64,000 nucleotides of DNA from Nitrospinota bacterium (GCA_029881495.1 JAOUMJ010000011.1:16206-80205), one strand, 5' to 3'; counted from the stretch's first letter, positions 1 to 8,686 are shown. Notes: generated by a model from the letters alone, not told the origin. A program made the numbers and translations.

Positions 1-114
1 GCCGTCTTCCGATACAGCATCGACCTTTCTCTCCTTCAGCTCGTCGCGGAATTCGGTCACTTTCGACTTTATATTCTGCGCTTTCTGAAGCAGATCACCC
101 AACAGTCTTGACAT
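1..114 (-). CDS. YbaB/EbfC nucleoid-associated protein (N-terminal part)
   Basis: Only the first 38 codons lie in the window, and the gene continues past its left edge. The translation begins MSRLLGDLLQKAQNIKSK and continues with a charged helix. This matches the N-terminal helix of the YbaB/EbfC family, small dimeric DNA-binding proteins of about 105 residues. The ATG is preceded by GGAGAAAAGTT, a good ribosome site. The gene lies 23 bases downstream of dnaX on the same strand, and dnaX-ybaB is a very common bacterial gene pair, which supports the call. Confidence 0.8.
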   Translation of the reverse strand, partial: MSRLLGDLLQKAQNIKSKVTEFRDELKERKVDAVSEDG

Positions 115-137
115 AACTTTTCTCCATAGGTTCCAGG

Positions 138-1829
138 TTACTCTTCAAATTCAGGCCTCCCCTCGAAGATATCTATCGCCTTTGCGATGAGAGGGTCCTT
201 CAATATCTCCAGTTTCGCGGCGTTGTCTATGCCGTTACTCTTTTTTTTTTCAGATGCCACAGGCTCACCCGCCTGGAAACTGAGGGTCATTTTCCGGCCA
301 GCATGTTTGTTTATTTCGGTTTCAATGAACTCCTTGTTCCTCTGGCACTGATTGGCGACATATTCATCCCCATGAGGGTAGAAAAGTGTCGCATTCTCAC
401 CATTAACAACCAGAGTAGTGTTCGCAAGCGCCGTTGCCAGAAAGCCGGAAGCGGAACCCTTTATAGAGTTCCAGTCCACCTCGCCCGGCGCACGGGGAGC
501 GGCAGGCTTTTCGACCGCTTCAGTGATGTATGGCGAATCGTCGACTGGGGGAGTTGCGGTGACTCGCTTCTGCGCGGGGGGCTGATACCCGCCGGAGGGT
601 TTTGCTTGATACGAGACAGCCGAGCGGGGAGCCTGCGCAGGCTGACCGGAAGTGACCCCTTCGCTCTTGAGGATTTTAAGTAGCTCGTCCACCGGAACCA
701 CGTCATCAAGACCGTTCATCTTTAATAGCGCCATCTCCAGCACGGAGAGGTCGTTGCTTGCCATCTTCCCCTGGTACTCCGCCTTCGTGAGGAGGTCGTA
801 GAACTGCTGTAGTTTGGTCGGGGAGACGTTCTTCACCATCTCCTTCATTAACACTATCCGCTCCGGGGTCTCCTGGATGATGCTTTCCGGCTTAGGGATA
901 AGTTTTACTATCGTAAGCTCGCGAACAGCCTCAAGCATTTCGCGCAGGATAACCGCCGTGTCGTATCCGGTATAGTAGAGGTCGTGAAGTTCAGCGAGAG
1001 TTTTCTCGGAATCCTTCACGAACAGCGAGTTTATTATCGACCAAATCCTGTCGCGCGATACCAGGCCGAGTACCATGCCGACCTCTTCCTCCCCAATCTC
1101 GCCGTCGCTGTATGAGACAAGCTGGTCCATTAGGGATTCGGCGTCCCTCATGCTCCCCTCGGCGCGTCGGCTTATCATCTTTAATGCGGTGTCGGTGACG
1201 GAGAGCTTCTCCTTGTCGGCGATCGCCTTCAGTTTTTCGGCTATCTGAAGTTCGGAAAGAGCGCGGAACTCGAAACATTGGCAACGGCTCAGTACCGTTT
1301 CGGGGATCTTTGTAAGCTCCGTGGTGGCGAATATGAAGAGGGTATGCGGAGGCGGCTCCTCGAGAGTTTTTAGGAAAGCGTTGAACGCCGGTTTCGAGAG
1401 CATATGCACCTCGTCAACGATGTATATCTTCATCCTGCATTTCGCCGGGGCGTACTGTAGCGCCTCGCGTATCTCTCTTATGTCGTCTACGCCGTTGTTG
1501 GAGGCGCCGTCTATCTCTATCACGTCGATGGATGAACCGCTTACTATCTCATTGCATATGGCGCACTCGCCGCACGGCGCGACGGTCGGCCCTTTCTCGC
1601 AGTTTATGGAGCGGGCGAGTATGCGGGCGAGCGAGGTTTTGCCGACCCCCCTTATGCCGGAGAAGATGTAGGCATTCGGGAAGCGGTTGAGCTTGATGGC
1701 GTTTTGAAGTGCGCGGACGATGTGCTGCTGTCCCGAAACGTCGGCGAAGGTGAGGGGTCTCCATTTCCTTGCGAAAACAAGGTAGTTGCCGGAAGATTTA
1801 GCGTTATCAGTTTCCATAAGCGGGACCAT
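138..1829 (-). CDS. dnaX: DNA polymerase III gamma/tau subunit
   Basis: Clamp-loader ATPase that opens the sliding clamp and, in the tau form, links it to the polymerase core. Visible features are the ARKWRP start of family members, the Walker A region GVGKTSLAR, a four-cysteine zinc module (C-x8-C-x2-C-x2-C), the DEVHML Walker B motif and the sensor SRC in VLSRCQCFEF. A middle domain III and a proline/alanine-rich linker (roughly residues 385-450) lead to a C-terminal domain. The start is uncertain: ATG at 1829 or 1817, or an upstream TTG at 1838. The ARKWRP core begins about 20 residues in, so any of these is possible. The coding sequence holds an A10 run near its 3' end (separate entry). 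It is followed by ybaB and preceded by the SRP RNA on the same strand. Confidence 0.95.
   Translation of the reverse strand: MVPLMETDNAKSSGNYLVFARKWRPLTFADVSGQQHIVRALQNAIKLNRFPNAYIFSGIRGVGKTSLARILARSINCEKGPTVAPCGECAICNEIVSGSSIDVIEIDGASNNGVDDIREIREALQYAPAKCRMKIYIVDEVHMLSKPAFNAFLKTLEEPPPHTLFIFATTELTKIPETVLSRCQCFEFRALSELQIAEKLKAIADKEKLSVTDTALKMISRRAEGSMRDAESLMDQLVSYSDGEIGEEEVGMVLGLVSRDRIWSIINSLFVKDSEKTLAELHDLYYTGYDTAVILREMLEAVRELTIVKLIPKPESIIQETPERIVLMKEMVKNVSPTKLQQFYDLLTKAEYQGKMASNDLSVLEMALLKMNGLDDVVPVDELLKILKSEGVTSGQPAQAPRSAVSYQAKPSGGYQPPAQKRVTATPPVDDSPYITEAVEKPAAPRAPGEVDWNSIKGSASGFLATALANTTLVVNGENATLFYPHGDEYVANQCQRNKEFIETEINKHAGRKMTLSFQAGEPVASEKKKSNGIDNAAKLEILKDPLIAKAIDIFEGRPEFEE
241..250 (-). 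other. A10 slippery run in dnaX
   Basis: Ten consecutive A residues on the coding (minus) strand are read in frame as GAA AAA AAA AAG AGT. Adding one A, or a -1 ribosomal shift, gives AAA GAG TAA, so translation stops at once. Losing one A gives AGA GTA ACG GCA TAG and stops after four codons. Both alternate frames are therefore closed within a few codons. dnaX genes of other bacteria use comparable A-rich runs to make short (gamma) forms by frameshifting or transcript slippage. Here the truncation would remove only about the last 35 residues. Function is inferred from the sequence arrangement only. Confidence 0.5.
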
Positions 1830-1881
1830 GCACCCCAATGCAAATATCGATTGTAGGAAAGAGCCTCCAACATTAAATTAT

Positions 1882-1976
1882 GCCGGGCACCCTTACAGCG
1901 CCCCCGACACACCGCGTACCGCTGCTTCCTTCCGGATCTGACGGGGTTAACAGGGTCGAGTCGCGTAAGACCCGGC
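1882..1976 (-). ncRNA. ffs: Signal recognition particle RNA (4.5S type, small SRP RNA)
   Basis: On the minus strand the sequence begins GCCGGGTCTTACGCG and ends GGGTGCCCGGC, so the two ends pair into a long hairpin. The apical part contains the conserved domain IV: the CAGATCCGGAAGGAAGCAG block with the GGAA tetraloop and the asymmetric internal loop that binds Ffh. The length of about 95 nt is typical of small bacterial SRP RNAs. It lies directly upstream of dnaX on the same strand, a frequent arrangement. The exact ends are estimated from the pairing. Confidence 0.93.
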
Positions 1977-2049
1977 AAGGAGATTTTACCAAAGTGGCGG
2001 TGGATAGCAACCGCAATAATCGGGAGGAGTGGGTTTCACGCATTGCCCT

Positions 2050-2165
2050 GGTAGCGCAGACTTCAGTCTGCGTGAATTTCGGTATCGTAGCCTTCAGTCT
2101 GCGTATATTTCGGTAGCACAGACTTTAGTCTGAGTGTATTTCGGTAGCGTAGACTTCAGTCTGCG
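2050..2165. repeat. Four tandem 31-bp palindromic repeats
   Basis: Copies start at 2050, 2081, 2112 and 2143, and the last is incomplete. Each reads approximately GGTAGCGCAGACTTCAG followed by TCTGCGTGAATTTC. Each contains the inverted repeat CGCAGACT-TC-AGTCTGCG, so every unit can form a small stem. Copies differ by a few substitutions; copy 3 has compensating changes (ACAGACTTTAGTCTG). The array fills the gap between the SRP RNA and the next gene. It resembles REP-type intergenic repeats. Confidence 0.75.
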
Positions 2166-2183
2166 TTTGCCCCGCCTTCACCT

Positions 2184-2259
2184 TGTCATTCCCTCAAAGT
2201 TGGGTTTCAGAGGTTCTATGCTTTTGCGAAACTGGATCCCCGCATGCGCGAGGATGACA
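2184..2259. repeat. Short element with TGTCAT terminal inverted repeats
   Basis: A 76-bp stretch starts TGTCATTCC and ends GGATGACA, so its ends are imperfect inverted repeats. It also holds the phrase GGATCCCCGCATGCGCG next to the right end. Similar GTCATTCC...GGATGACA intergenic repeats occur widely in bacterial genomes. There is no coding content. Whether this one is mobile cannot be judged from a single copy. Confidence 0.45.
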
Positions 2260-2273
2260 GTAATGCCTATCTG

Positions 2274-4928
2274 CTAATTCTTTCCCGTAATTTTCTTCTT
2301 CAGTGTTGCGTAATATTTTTTTGCGAAGGCGAGCTCCTCTTCCTTCGAAGCGAAGACGTTCTTCAGATTTTCGATCCTCAGCGTGTCCAGAACCTTCCCT
2401 AGAAGAGGGCCGGGCTCCATTCCGGCTTTTATCAAATCGTTGCCGCTTAGCATCGGCTTTATGTTCCTTATGGTCGTCATGAATTCGGCGACCATCCGTT
2501 TCCGGTTTCTCCCTTTCACCGCCGCCATTATGAGTATCAATGTTTCCGGCTCCAGGCCGACTAGCGCCTGATATACCTCCACCGGTTTGTTAAGCGAGAG
2601 GGTATTGAACTCCTTCATCTGTTCCCACCCCTTGCACTTCTGCTCGACGTAATGTTTCGTAGGATGATTTTCAAATCCGAGACGCCTGAAAAACTCTGCC
2701 GTCGCCGTTCGCGTGAGATTCGCCGAAAGGGAGTAGAGGTATACGAGCCATTTCCGCAATTTCTCCTCCTCGAAGGTGAGGTCGTGCCAGGCGATCGCCT
2801 CCTTTGCATGTTCGACGAGGGAGTGGGTTGCGTGGTCGTACTTTATATTTGGTTGCAGGAAGCGCCATAGACCGAGATCCGCTATCCGTTTGGTCGCCCG
2901 CTCGACATGCTCCTCCTTGAAGATGTTCTGCAGTTCCCCCATCAGCCGGCTCCCTGAGACCTTGTTGAGGAGTTCCTTCTTGGCGGCAAGTTTCAGCAGA
3001 TTTTCGGTCTGCGATCCGAGCGCAAAATGGAACCGCTCCGAGAAGCGGATCGCGCGGAAGATCCTTGTCGGGTCCTCAACGAAACTGAGGTTGTGAAGGA
3101 CGCGCAACATTCCGTCGTTCAGGTCCTGCTGTCCGCCGAAGAAATCTATCAGCCTGTTCTTGTCCTTTCCGTTCAGCTTTATCGCCAGCGCGTTGATGGT
3201 AAAATCGCGCCGGAAGAGGTCGTTCTTTATCGAGCTCATCTCGACTATCGGGAGGGCGGCAGGCTCCGGATAATATTCGGTTCGGGCGGTTGCGACATCT
3301 ATCTTCTTCCCCATGCTGAGAAGCATGACCGCTGTCTTGAACTTCTTGTGCGTCTTTATCCTTCCGCCATGTATTTCCACGAACCGCTCGGCGAACTCAA
3401 TTCCGTCACCCTCTATGACAATATCGAGGTCGAGGTTCTTTCGCCTCATAAGGAGGTCGCGCACGAATCCGCCGACGGCGTAGGCTGTAAATCCGAGTTC
3501 CGAGGCGGCATCGCCAACCGCTTCGAGAAGTTTGTGAATCTCATCCGGGAGGCGCTCCTTCATCAGCCCCGTGAGGGAACGGGCAACGTACCGCTGTACC
3601 TTCCGTTCGGGGTGCAGCATTGTGGAGGGTGATTTCATAAAGTCGGAATAGATGGCACGCATTACGTCCAGACGTCCGACGATGCCGAGGAGCTTTCCAC
3701 TGTCGTCGACTACAGGGACGATCTTCTGCCTCTGGCGGATGACTATATCCTTCACATTCTCGTACGAAGCGTTAAGAGGAATGGTGGCAAACTCGGTCTG
3801 CATGTAATCCCGGACTTCCGATTTACCCAGATTATGGGAGAGCGCTTTTTCGACCAACTGGCGCGTGATGATGCCGACTGGTTTTCCGCTCTTTAGCACC
3901 GGCATTGAATTTATATTCTGCCGGGTGAGGAGGATCTCCACATTTTCGAGGCTCTCCTTTTCACCAGCGGAGACGACAGGGGCGACCATCATCTGTTCCG
4001 CGGAAGGGGCCGGGGGGATGATCTTTTCAAGAGTATTGATGAGGGTGTCCTGCGCCTCCTTCATGAGCATATTTCGGATGGTGGCCGATGCGGCGTTTGT
4101 GTGACCCCCACCGCCGAATTTTGCCGCGACCTGTGAAGCGTCGAGTGCGGCTATATTACTGCGACCGATAAGGTGTAGCCGAGCTTCCATTTCGACTATC
4201 ACAAAGAGCGCGGAGATGTTCTCCATCTCCTTCAGGGTGTGGATAACTGCCGCCAGGTCACCAACATATCTGTCCGCTTTTGCGAATGCAACGACGACTT
4301 CCACTCCATTAATGACATGATATTCGAGACGGTTCAATAGTTCATGGAGCATGGAGATCTGCTCCGCGCTGAGGGTTCTTTGCAGGAATTCGGTTATCAC
4401 CGGGAGTGTAGCCCCCAGGCCGAGGAGGTATTCGGCGGCGCGGAAATCCTCCGGGGTAGTTGAGGTGAAGGTTAGGTATCCCGTATCTTCATATATTCCT
4501 AGCATCATAAGGGTCGCCTCTTCGGGGGAGAGGGGTATCCCTTTCTCGCGTACTATTTCGAGCATCAAGGTTGTGTTCGCCCCTCTCTGTTCGATGCGTC
4601 CAACTTTAAAAGTGATATCCCCGGAATCCTTCGGGTGGTGGTCGTACACCTCGACCTTGATGTTGGGATCGTCGCAGAGTTTTCCGAACGGGCCGAGCCG
4701 CTCCTTGGAGGTGGTGTCGACTATAACCAGTTTGGTCACTTTTGAAAGGTCGAAATTCTTGAGGCGGCGGATCGGGAGATGGTGGTCGCTCCTTTCAAGG
4801 TAGGTTCGGACGTTCTTCTCCTGGGAGCCGGGGAAGATTATGATCGCGTCCGGGTATAGCTTGCATGCAACCATCATGGAGGCGAGGCAATCGAAATCGG
4901 CGTTTACATGTGTGGTGATGACAATCAT
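2274..4928 (-). CDS. DHH / CBS / tRNA nucleotidyltransferase (A-adding type) fusion protein
   Basis: An 884-residue three-part protein. Residues 1-300 form a DHH phosphoesterase unit: HVNADFDCLAS, a VDTT motif, YDHHPKD, and the DHHA1 glycine motif GGGGHTNAAS. Residues about 315-425 are two CBS domains. Residues about 460-880 are a class II nucleotidyltransferase with GGFVRD, the metal-binding DLDIVIEGDG, RRDFTINALA and the DPTRIFRAIRF helix. This architecture is known from tRNA 3'-end nucleotidyltransferases that add only A, in bacteria that split CCA addition between two enzymes. No partner CC-adding enzyme lies in the window. CBS domains often bind adenylates, so activity may respond to nucleotide state (inference). 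It is flanked by intergenic repeats downstream and the SAM-fold operon upstream. Confidence 0.88.
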   Translation of the reverse strand: MIVITTHVNADFDCLASMMVACKLYPDAIIIFPGSQEKNVRTYLERSDHHLPIRRLKNFDLSKVTKLVIVDTTSKERLGPFGKLCDDPNIKVEVYDHHPKDSGDITFKVGRIEQRGANTTLMLEIVREKGIPLSPEEATLMMLGIYEDTGYLTFTSTTPEDFRAAEYLLGLGATLPVITEFLQRTLSAEQISMLHELLNRLEYHVINGVEVVVAFAKADRYVGDLAAVIHTLKEMENISALFVIVEMEARLHLIGRSNIAALDASQVAAKFGGGGHTNAASATIRNMLMKEAQDTLINTLEKIIPPAPSAEQMMVAPVVSAGEKESLENVEILLTRQNINSMPVLKSGKPVGIITRQLVEKALSHNLGKSEVRDYMQTEFATIPLNASYENVKDIVIRQRQKIVPVVDDSGKLLGIVGRLDVMRAIYSDFMKSPSTMLHPERKVQRYVARSLTGLMKERLPDEIHKLLEAVGDAASELGFTAYAVGGFVRDLLMRRKNLDLDIVIEGDGIEFAERFVEIHGGRIKTHKKFKTAVMLLSMGKKIDVATARTEYYPEPAALPIVEMSSIKNDLFRRDFTINALAIKLNGKDKNRLIDFFGGQQDLNDGMLRVLHNLSFVEDPTRIFRAIRFSERFHFALGSQTENLLKLAAKKELLNKVSGSRLMGELQNIFKEEHVERATKRIADLGLWRFLQPNIKYDHATHSLVEHAKEAIAWHDLTFEEEKLRKWLVYLYSLSANLTRTATAEFFRRLGFENHPTKHYVEQKCKGWEQMKEFNTLSLNKPVEVYQALVGLEPETLILIMAAVKGRNRKRMVAEFMTTIRNIKPMLSGNDLIKAGMEPGPLLGKVLDTLRIENLKNVFASKEEELAFAKKYYATLKKKITGKN

Positions 4929-4971
4929 TACCTAACTCTAACAGGAGGTGTAAGATTTTTAAATGGCATCG

Positions 4972-7239
4972 TTATTTTCCTCTATGGGGCTGAAATGCCA
5001 CAAATGAAGCAATGAGGTAAATTAAGGCTCCTATCAGGAGGACATTGGAGAATCCAACCAGGTATGCGAGGAGCGGGGCGGACGATGCGCCAAGTACCGA
5101 AGCGAACCCGTTAGCGGCCATCCCCCAAGGTATGATGTAATCCGAGATCGATCCGGCAACTCTCAGACCGAGCGGGTATGGAAATCCCAAAATGAAACCG
5201 GTTACAGCAACCATCAAGATGAAGAGCAGGTTCATCAGAGTGAAATTCATGTTCTGCATGTTTGCAAAAACCGATTTGAACAAAAAGCAGTCGATTATCA
5301 GTATTATTGCAATGGAAACCGTTATTTTTTGATGAAATTGCACCTTTTTTGAAAAATAGCCTCCGATAGCTGACGAGAAGAGCATAACAGGGACAACAAA
5401 CGCAAAAGATTTCACAGGCCCCCCCAGAAATAGAACTCCTTTTTGGATGAAAACCATCTCAACAAGCATATATCCGGCGCCGAGGGAGAAAAAGTAGGTT
5501 ATCCAGTTTTTTGGCAGAGGTTCGGCAGTTTTTCGAATGAGTGGAAGGAGAAGAAGGAAAAGCGAAAATAGTCCTGTCTGGGCGATGATCAAAATATCCA
5601 TCCCTCCACCGGTAAGGATCGGGAGCCACCTCCCGTCGAAGGCTTTTACCGTTTCTGGGATACGCGAAAATTTGAGGAAATTTTCAAAGAATGGGGCGTC
5701 GTCAGTTGGCGGGTCGGTATTGAAAAGCGTCTCTTTTCCGTTTTTCAAATCCTGTATGGCCATAAAGTAGATCGGCTCTCTGAATTCAACATTTCGGTTT
5801 GTATCATTTTCGGAGATACCCGGGAAGTAGACAGGATCGAGAAACAGACCATCGGCAATCTCTCTCAGCCTCGAGATCTGTTCTTTTGTAAAGGTTGAGT
5901 TTTGGTAGATGAGGGTGAAGGTCCCCCATGATCGGAAGGCGACAACCTTGTTCCATCCGTCAGATGATGCGCTGACAAAAAGTTGTACAAGTGTATTTTC
6001 AACCCTTGGCGGTGGAAGTAGCGGAACGGCCACCGTCAAAATTCCGTCAGCAGTGAGGTGGTCTATTGATGACCTTACTACCTCCTTTGTGGATAAATAG
6101 TCCTCAGATAGGGTACCTGTACCTGTTCCGGCACCTGTGAAAGGCCTTGAAAAGGATATCAAATCATAATGAATAGCCTCTGAGAGATACTTTCGGAGTC
6201 CGGAAATTTCAATTTTGTAGACGAATTCCCTTGAAAAGAGCATGCTGTTGGCTATGAGGCGGTTTTCCTCCAGCATGTGGATAACTTCGCACCCGATATC
6301 CCTTGAAATGTCATATTCTGTGGTACCCGATGCCCCGACTATCAATACTGAGTTAGGTTTTCGATATAGGTAGGGCAAAAGGAGCGGAAGGGGCAAATCT
6401 GAACCCTTACTATTTTCATACAGGGGGGCGTAGAGGCTTCCATTAAAGAATACACCTCTCATAGGTGGAACCGGTTTGGAAAAAGAGGGATTCAATCCTG
6501 GGGCATGGCGGAGGTAGGGTGATCTGACGATATCCACTCTCCCTTCGGGACCTCGAAACGAGGCCAGGATTTCGGTGTTGGGGTATTTCTGGAAATGGGA
6601 GATATCCTTGTAGTTGGAGATCGGGAGTTCCAGAGTGTCGATCTTCATAGCTGAAAAAGTGAGAACCATTATTGAAATGGCGATATTTCTAAAAAGTTCA
6701 TCCCTTTTCCCAACCAGATTTGCCCCGAAAAGCGCAAGAGCTGTGGAGGTCATTGGGGGGAATCCGATATGGCGTGATAGCGCTAAAAAGAGAATCGAGC
6801 CAAAACCGGCTCCAGCCATATCGGTAAAATAGATATTGCCCGACTCGGAGAAGTTCTCCTTCATCGTTTTTACTACAAAAAATGATGATAATAAAAATGG
6901 GATGGCTAGAATTGGGTAGTATGTTGATAGTTTGAGAATTTGCCATAGATCCCAATCAAGCTGAACAGGGTCGAATTCAACCCATCGTATGGTCATTAGT
7001 GAGAGCGGATATGAAACCGAGAGTAGAAAAGCTGTCGTTTTCAGACTGAACCTTTGCGAAAAATTTGGAAAAACACGAATTACCACCCCAGAAGCGCCGA
7101 TACCGAGCATCGCTGTCGAGACTACGATGGAGGCGAAATGGTGGTCAAAAGAGATGACGAATTGCGAAGTCAGGTATATTTCAAAGAGGAGAGCCGAAGA
7201 AGTAACGAAAAATACCGAGCTAAAGTTTCTCCCGTTCAA
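4972..7239 (-). CDS. Polytopic membrane protein with spermidine-synthase-like SAM-fold domain
   Basis: 755 residues. Residues 1-200 and 540-750 are runs of hydrophobic segments typical of membrane helices. Between them lies a soluble domain with the Rossmann-type stretch NSVLIVGASGTTEYDISRD, an acidic strand end (HMLEENRL), and YDLISFSRPFTGAG in the position of the catalytic loop of spermidine-synthase-like proteins. This membrane / spermidine-synthase-like / membrane layout is known from proteins often labelled fused spermidine synthase, whose substrates are generally unknown. The glycine motif is less regular than in true methyltransferases. It overlaps the upstream isoaspartate methyltransferase gene by four bases and ends the operon. 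True polyamine synthesis is not supported. Confidence 0.75.
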   Translation of the reverse strand: MNGRNFSSVFFVTSSALLFEIYLTSQFVISFDHHFASIVVSTAMLGIGASGVVIRVFPNFSQRFSLKTTAFLLSVSYPLSLMTIRWVEFDPVQLDWDLWQILKLSTYYPILAIPFLLSSFFVVKTMKENFSESGNIYFTDMAGAGFGSILFLALSRHIGFPPMTSTALALFGANLVGKRDELFRNIAISIMVLTFSAMKIDTLELPISNYKDISHFQKYPNTEILASFRGPEGRVDIVRSPYLRHAPGLNPSFSKPVPPMRGVFFNGSLYAPLYENSKGSDLPLPLLLPYLYRKPNSVLIVGASGTTEYDISRDIGCEVIHMLEENRLIANSMLFSREFVYKIEISGLRKYLSEAIHYDLISFSRPFTGAGTGTGTLSEDYLSTKEVVRSSIDHLTADGILTVAVPLLPPPRVENTLVQLFVSASSDGWNKVVAFRSWGTFTLIYQNSTFTKEQISRLREIADGLFLDPVYFPGISENDTNRNVEFREPIYFMAIQDLKNGKETLFNTDPPTDDAPFFENFLKFSRIPETVKAFDGRWLPILTGGGMDILIIAQTGLFSLFLLLLPLIRKTAEPLPKNWITYFFSLGAGYMLVEMVFIQKGVLFLGGPVKSFAFVVPVMLFSSAIGGYFSKKVQFHQKITVSIAIILIIDCFLFKSVFANMQNMNFTLMNLLFILMVAVTGFILGFPYPLGLRVAGSISDYIIPWGMAANGFASVLGASSAPLLAYLVGFSNVLLIGALIYLIASFVAFQPHRGK

Positions 7240-7961
7240 TCCAGCATCCTACCGGTCATCGGAACGAAATTTACGGAAGCGATATTTTTCATCCTTATAT
7301 CGTCACCCTCTTTGGTAACTAGTACCAGCGTTTGGAACAGCCAATTGGTATTCAGAGGCAAAACCAGCTTTCCGCCGTCTTTCAGTTGGGCTATAAGGGG
7401 GGGAGGTATATGGTTTACCGCCGCGGTTATGATCACAGCATCAAAAGGGGCTTTCTTCTCCAGCCCGAAATAGCCGTCCCCGAATATCGGATGTACATTG
7501 GTATAGCCCAGCTTTTCCAGGAGCGGAGCGGTCCTGTTAAAAAGGACTTTTTTAATCTCTATTGTATAGACCTCCTTGCAGAGTGGGGAGAGGACAGCCG
7601 CCTGATATCCGGAGCCTGTACCGATTTCCAGGATTTTTTCGGTCCCCTTTAGCTCCAAAAGCTCGGTCATTAAAGCGACAATATATGGCTGGGAGATAGT
7701 TTGCCCTTCTCCAATCGGCAGGGGATGATCTCCATAAGCCCTTTTATTTTGCAAAGGTACAAAGAGATGCCGGGGTGTTTCCCGTAATGATTTAATGACA
7801 CGGGGATCTTTTATCCCCCTGGCTATTATCTGGCTGTCGACCATCAAATTTCTTTCCATGGCAAAGTCACCTGCATAAGTCGAAAAAGGTAAAAATGAGG
7901 CGAATAAAAACGGAAAAATCCCGATTCGCATTAAAACGCTTCTCAAACTCTCCAAACTCAT
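7236..7961 (-). CDS. pcm: Exported protein-L-isoaspartate O-methyltransferase
   Basis: The enzyme methylates isoaspartyl residues in damaged proteins so they can revert to aspartate. Family signatures are clear: LPIGEGQTISQPYIVA, the SAM motif KILEIGTGSGYQAAVLS and the later FDAVIITAA strand. The N-terminus carries a hydrophobic stretch (RIGIFPFLFASFLPFSTYA) ending in an A-x-A-like site. This indicates export to the periplasm, unlike the usual cytosolic enzyme. I chose the ATG at 7961 because it follows the upstream stop by two bases; a longer reading would run into that gene. Its stop overlaps the next gene's start. Periplasmic SAM supply would be needed for activity, which is unexplained. 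Confidence 0.85.
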   Translation of the reverse strand: MSLESLRSVLMRIGIFPFLFASFLPFSTYAGDFAMERNLMVDSQIIARGIKDPRVIKSLRETPRHLFVPLQNKRAYGDHPLPIGEGQTISQPYIVALMTELLELKGTEKILEIGTGSGYQAAVLSPLCKEVYTIEIKKVLFNRTAPLLEKLGYTNVHPIFGDGYFGLEKKAPFDAVIITAAVNHIPPPLIAQLKDGGKLVLPLNTNWLFQTLVLVTKEGDDIRMKNIASVNFVPMTGRMLD

Positions 7962-7963
7962 GG

Positions 7964-8497
7964 TTATTTCCAAAGTTTCAGAAATGGAAAAAACATCCAT
8001 GTAGTTTTCATATACTCTTCATATTCCTTTCCAAATTTCTCCAAATTTTCGATTTCCTCAATTCTGGCGGTGGCAATAAGGGATATTGTTGCGATGAGAA
8101 AAAGGGGGGTAGCGACAAGGGAGGTATCTTTTAGAAATGCTCCAATTGTGAGGAGGAGCAAGGAGCTGTATAGGGGGTGACGGATATACCTGTATAGGCC
8201 GACTGTAACAAGTCTGGTGGTGTCCTCGATATGGTTTTGCGGTTTCCCGACCACCTTTAGCAGTCTGAATCCCTCAATGACGAAGAGGAGAGAGAGGGTC
8301 AGTATCAGCCAAGAGGCTATTTGCCCATAACCAAAAGGGTCAATAAACCAGAATTCGGAGTTAAGGAGAACCAGCAGGAGGATAGACTCAAAGGCGAAAA
8401 ATCTGTAAAAGCCGTGGGATCTGGTATTGCAGAGGTAGGGCCAGGAGAAGACTATTATCCCGGCAGATGCCAGAACAAAAACAGATACTCTAATCAT
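7964..8497 (-). CDS. Isoprenylcysteine carboxyl methyltransferase-like membrane protein
   Basis: About 177 residues with several hydrophobic helices. The ICMT / phospholipid methyltransferase signature is present: GLYRYIRHPLY followed about 55 residues later by E-x(4)-FGKEYEEYMK, where the Arg-His-Pro and Glu/Tyr groups line the SAM site in this superfamily. The start is set at the ATG at 8497, which has GGAGG six bases upstream; the in-frame ATG further upstream lacks such a site. It is the first gene of a three-gene operon whose members all have SAM-binding-type folds. The substrate is unknown: isoprenylated peptides are unlikely in bacteria, and a lipid or small hydrophobic thiol or amine is possible. 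Confidence 0.82.
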   Translation of the reverse strand: MIRVSVFVLASAGIIVFSWPYLCNTRSHGFYRFFAFESILLLVLLNSEFWFIDPFGYGQIASWLILTLSLLFVIEGFRLLKVVGKPQNHIEDTTRLVTVGLYRYIRHPLYSSLLLLTIGAFLKDTSLVATPLFLIATISLIATARIEEIENLEKFGKEYEEYMKTTWMFFPFLKLWK

Positions 8498-8686
8498 TTC
8501 AACCTCCGGCAACATTTACCAACGTTGAAAAGGATCTGTCTCAAATCCAGATGGAAGCTTTCTTCCACATTCATTATGTTACACCTGAAAATAACTGCCG
8601 TACAGGGGGAAAGCGTACTATATTAAGTTTCGTGAATATGATAATCTCAATTCTCAACACGACTTTTTCAAAGAAAGAGGTACATA

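Noticed and set aside
3027..3632. A 201-codon plus-strand frame opposite the nucleotidyltransferase domain
   Set aside because: It lies wholly within the conserved catalytic region of the minus-strand gene and looks like chance.
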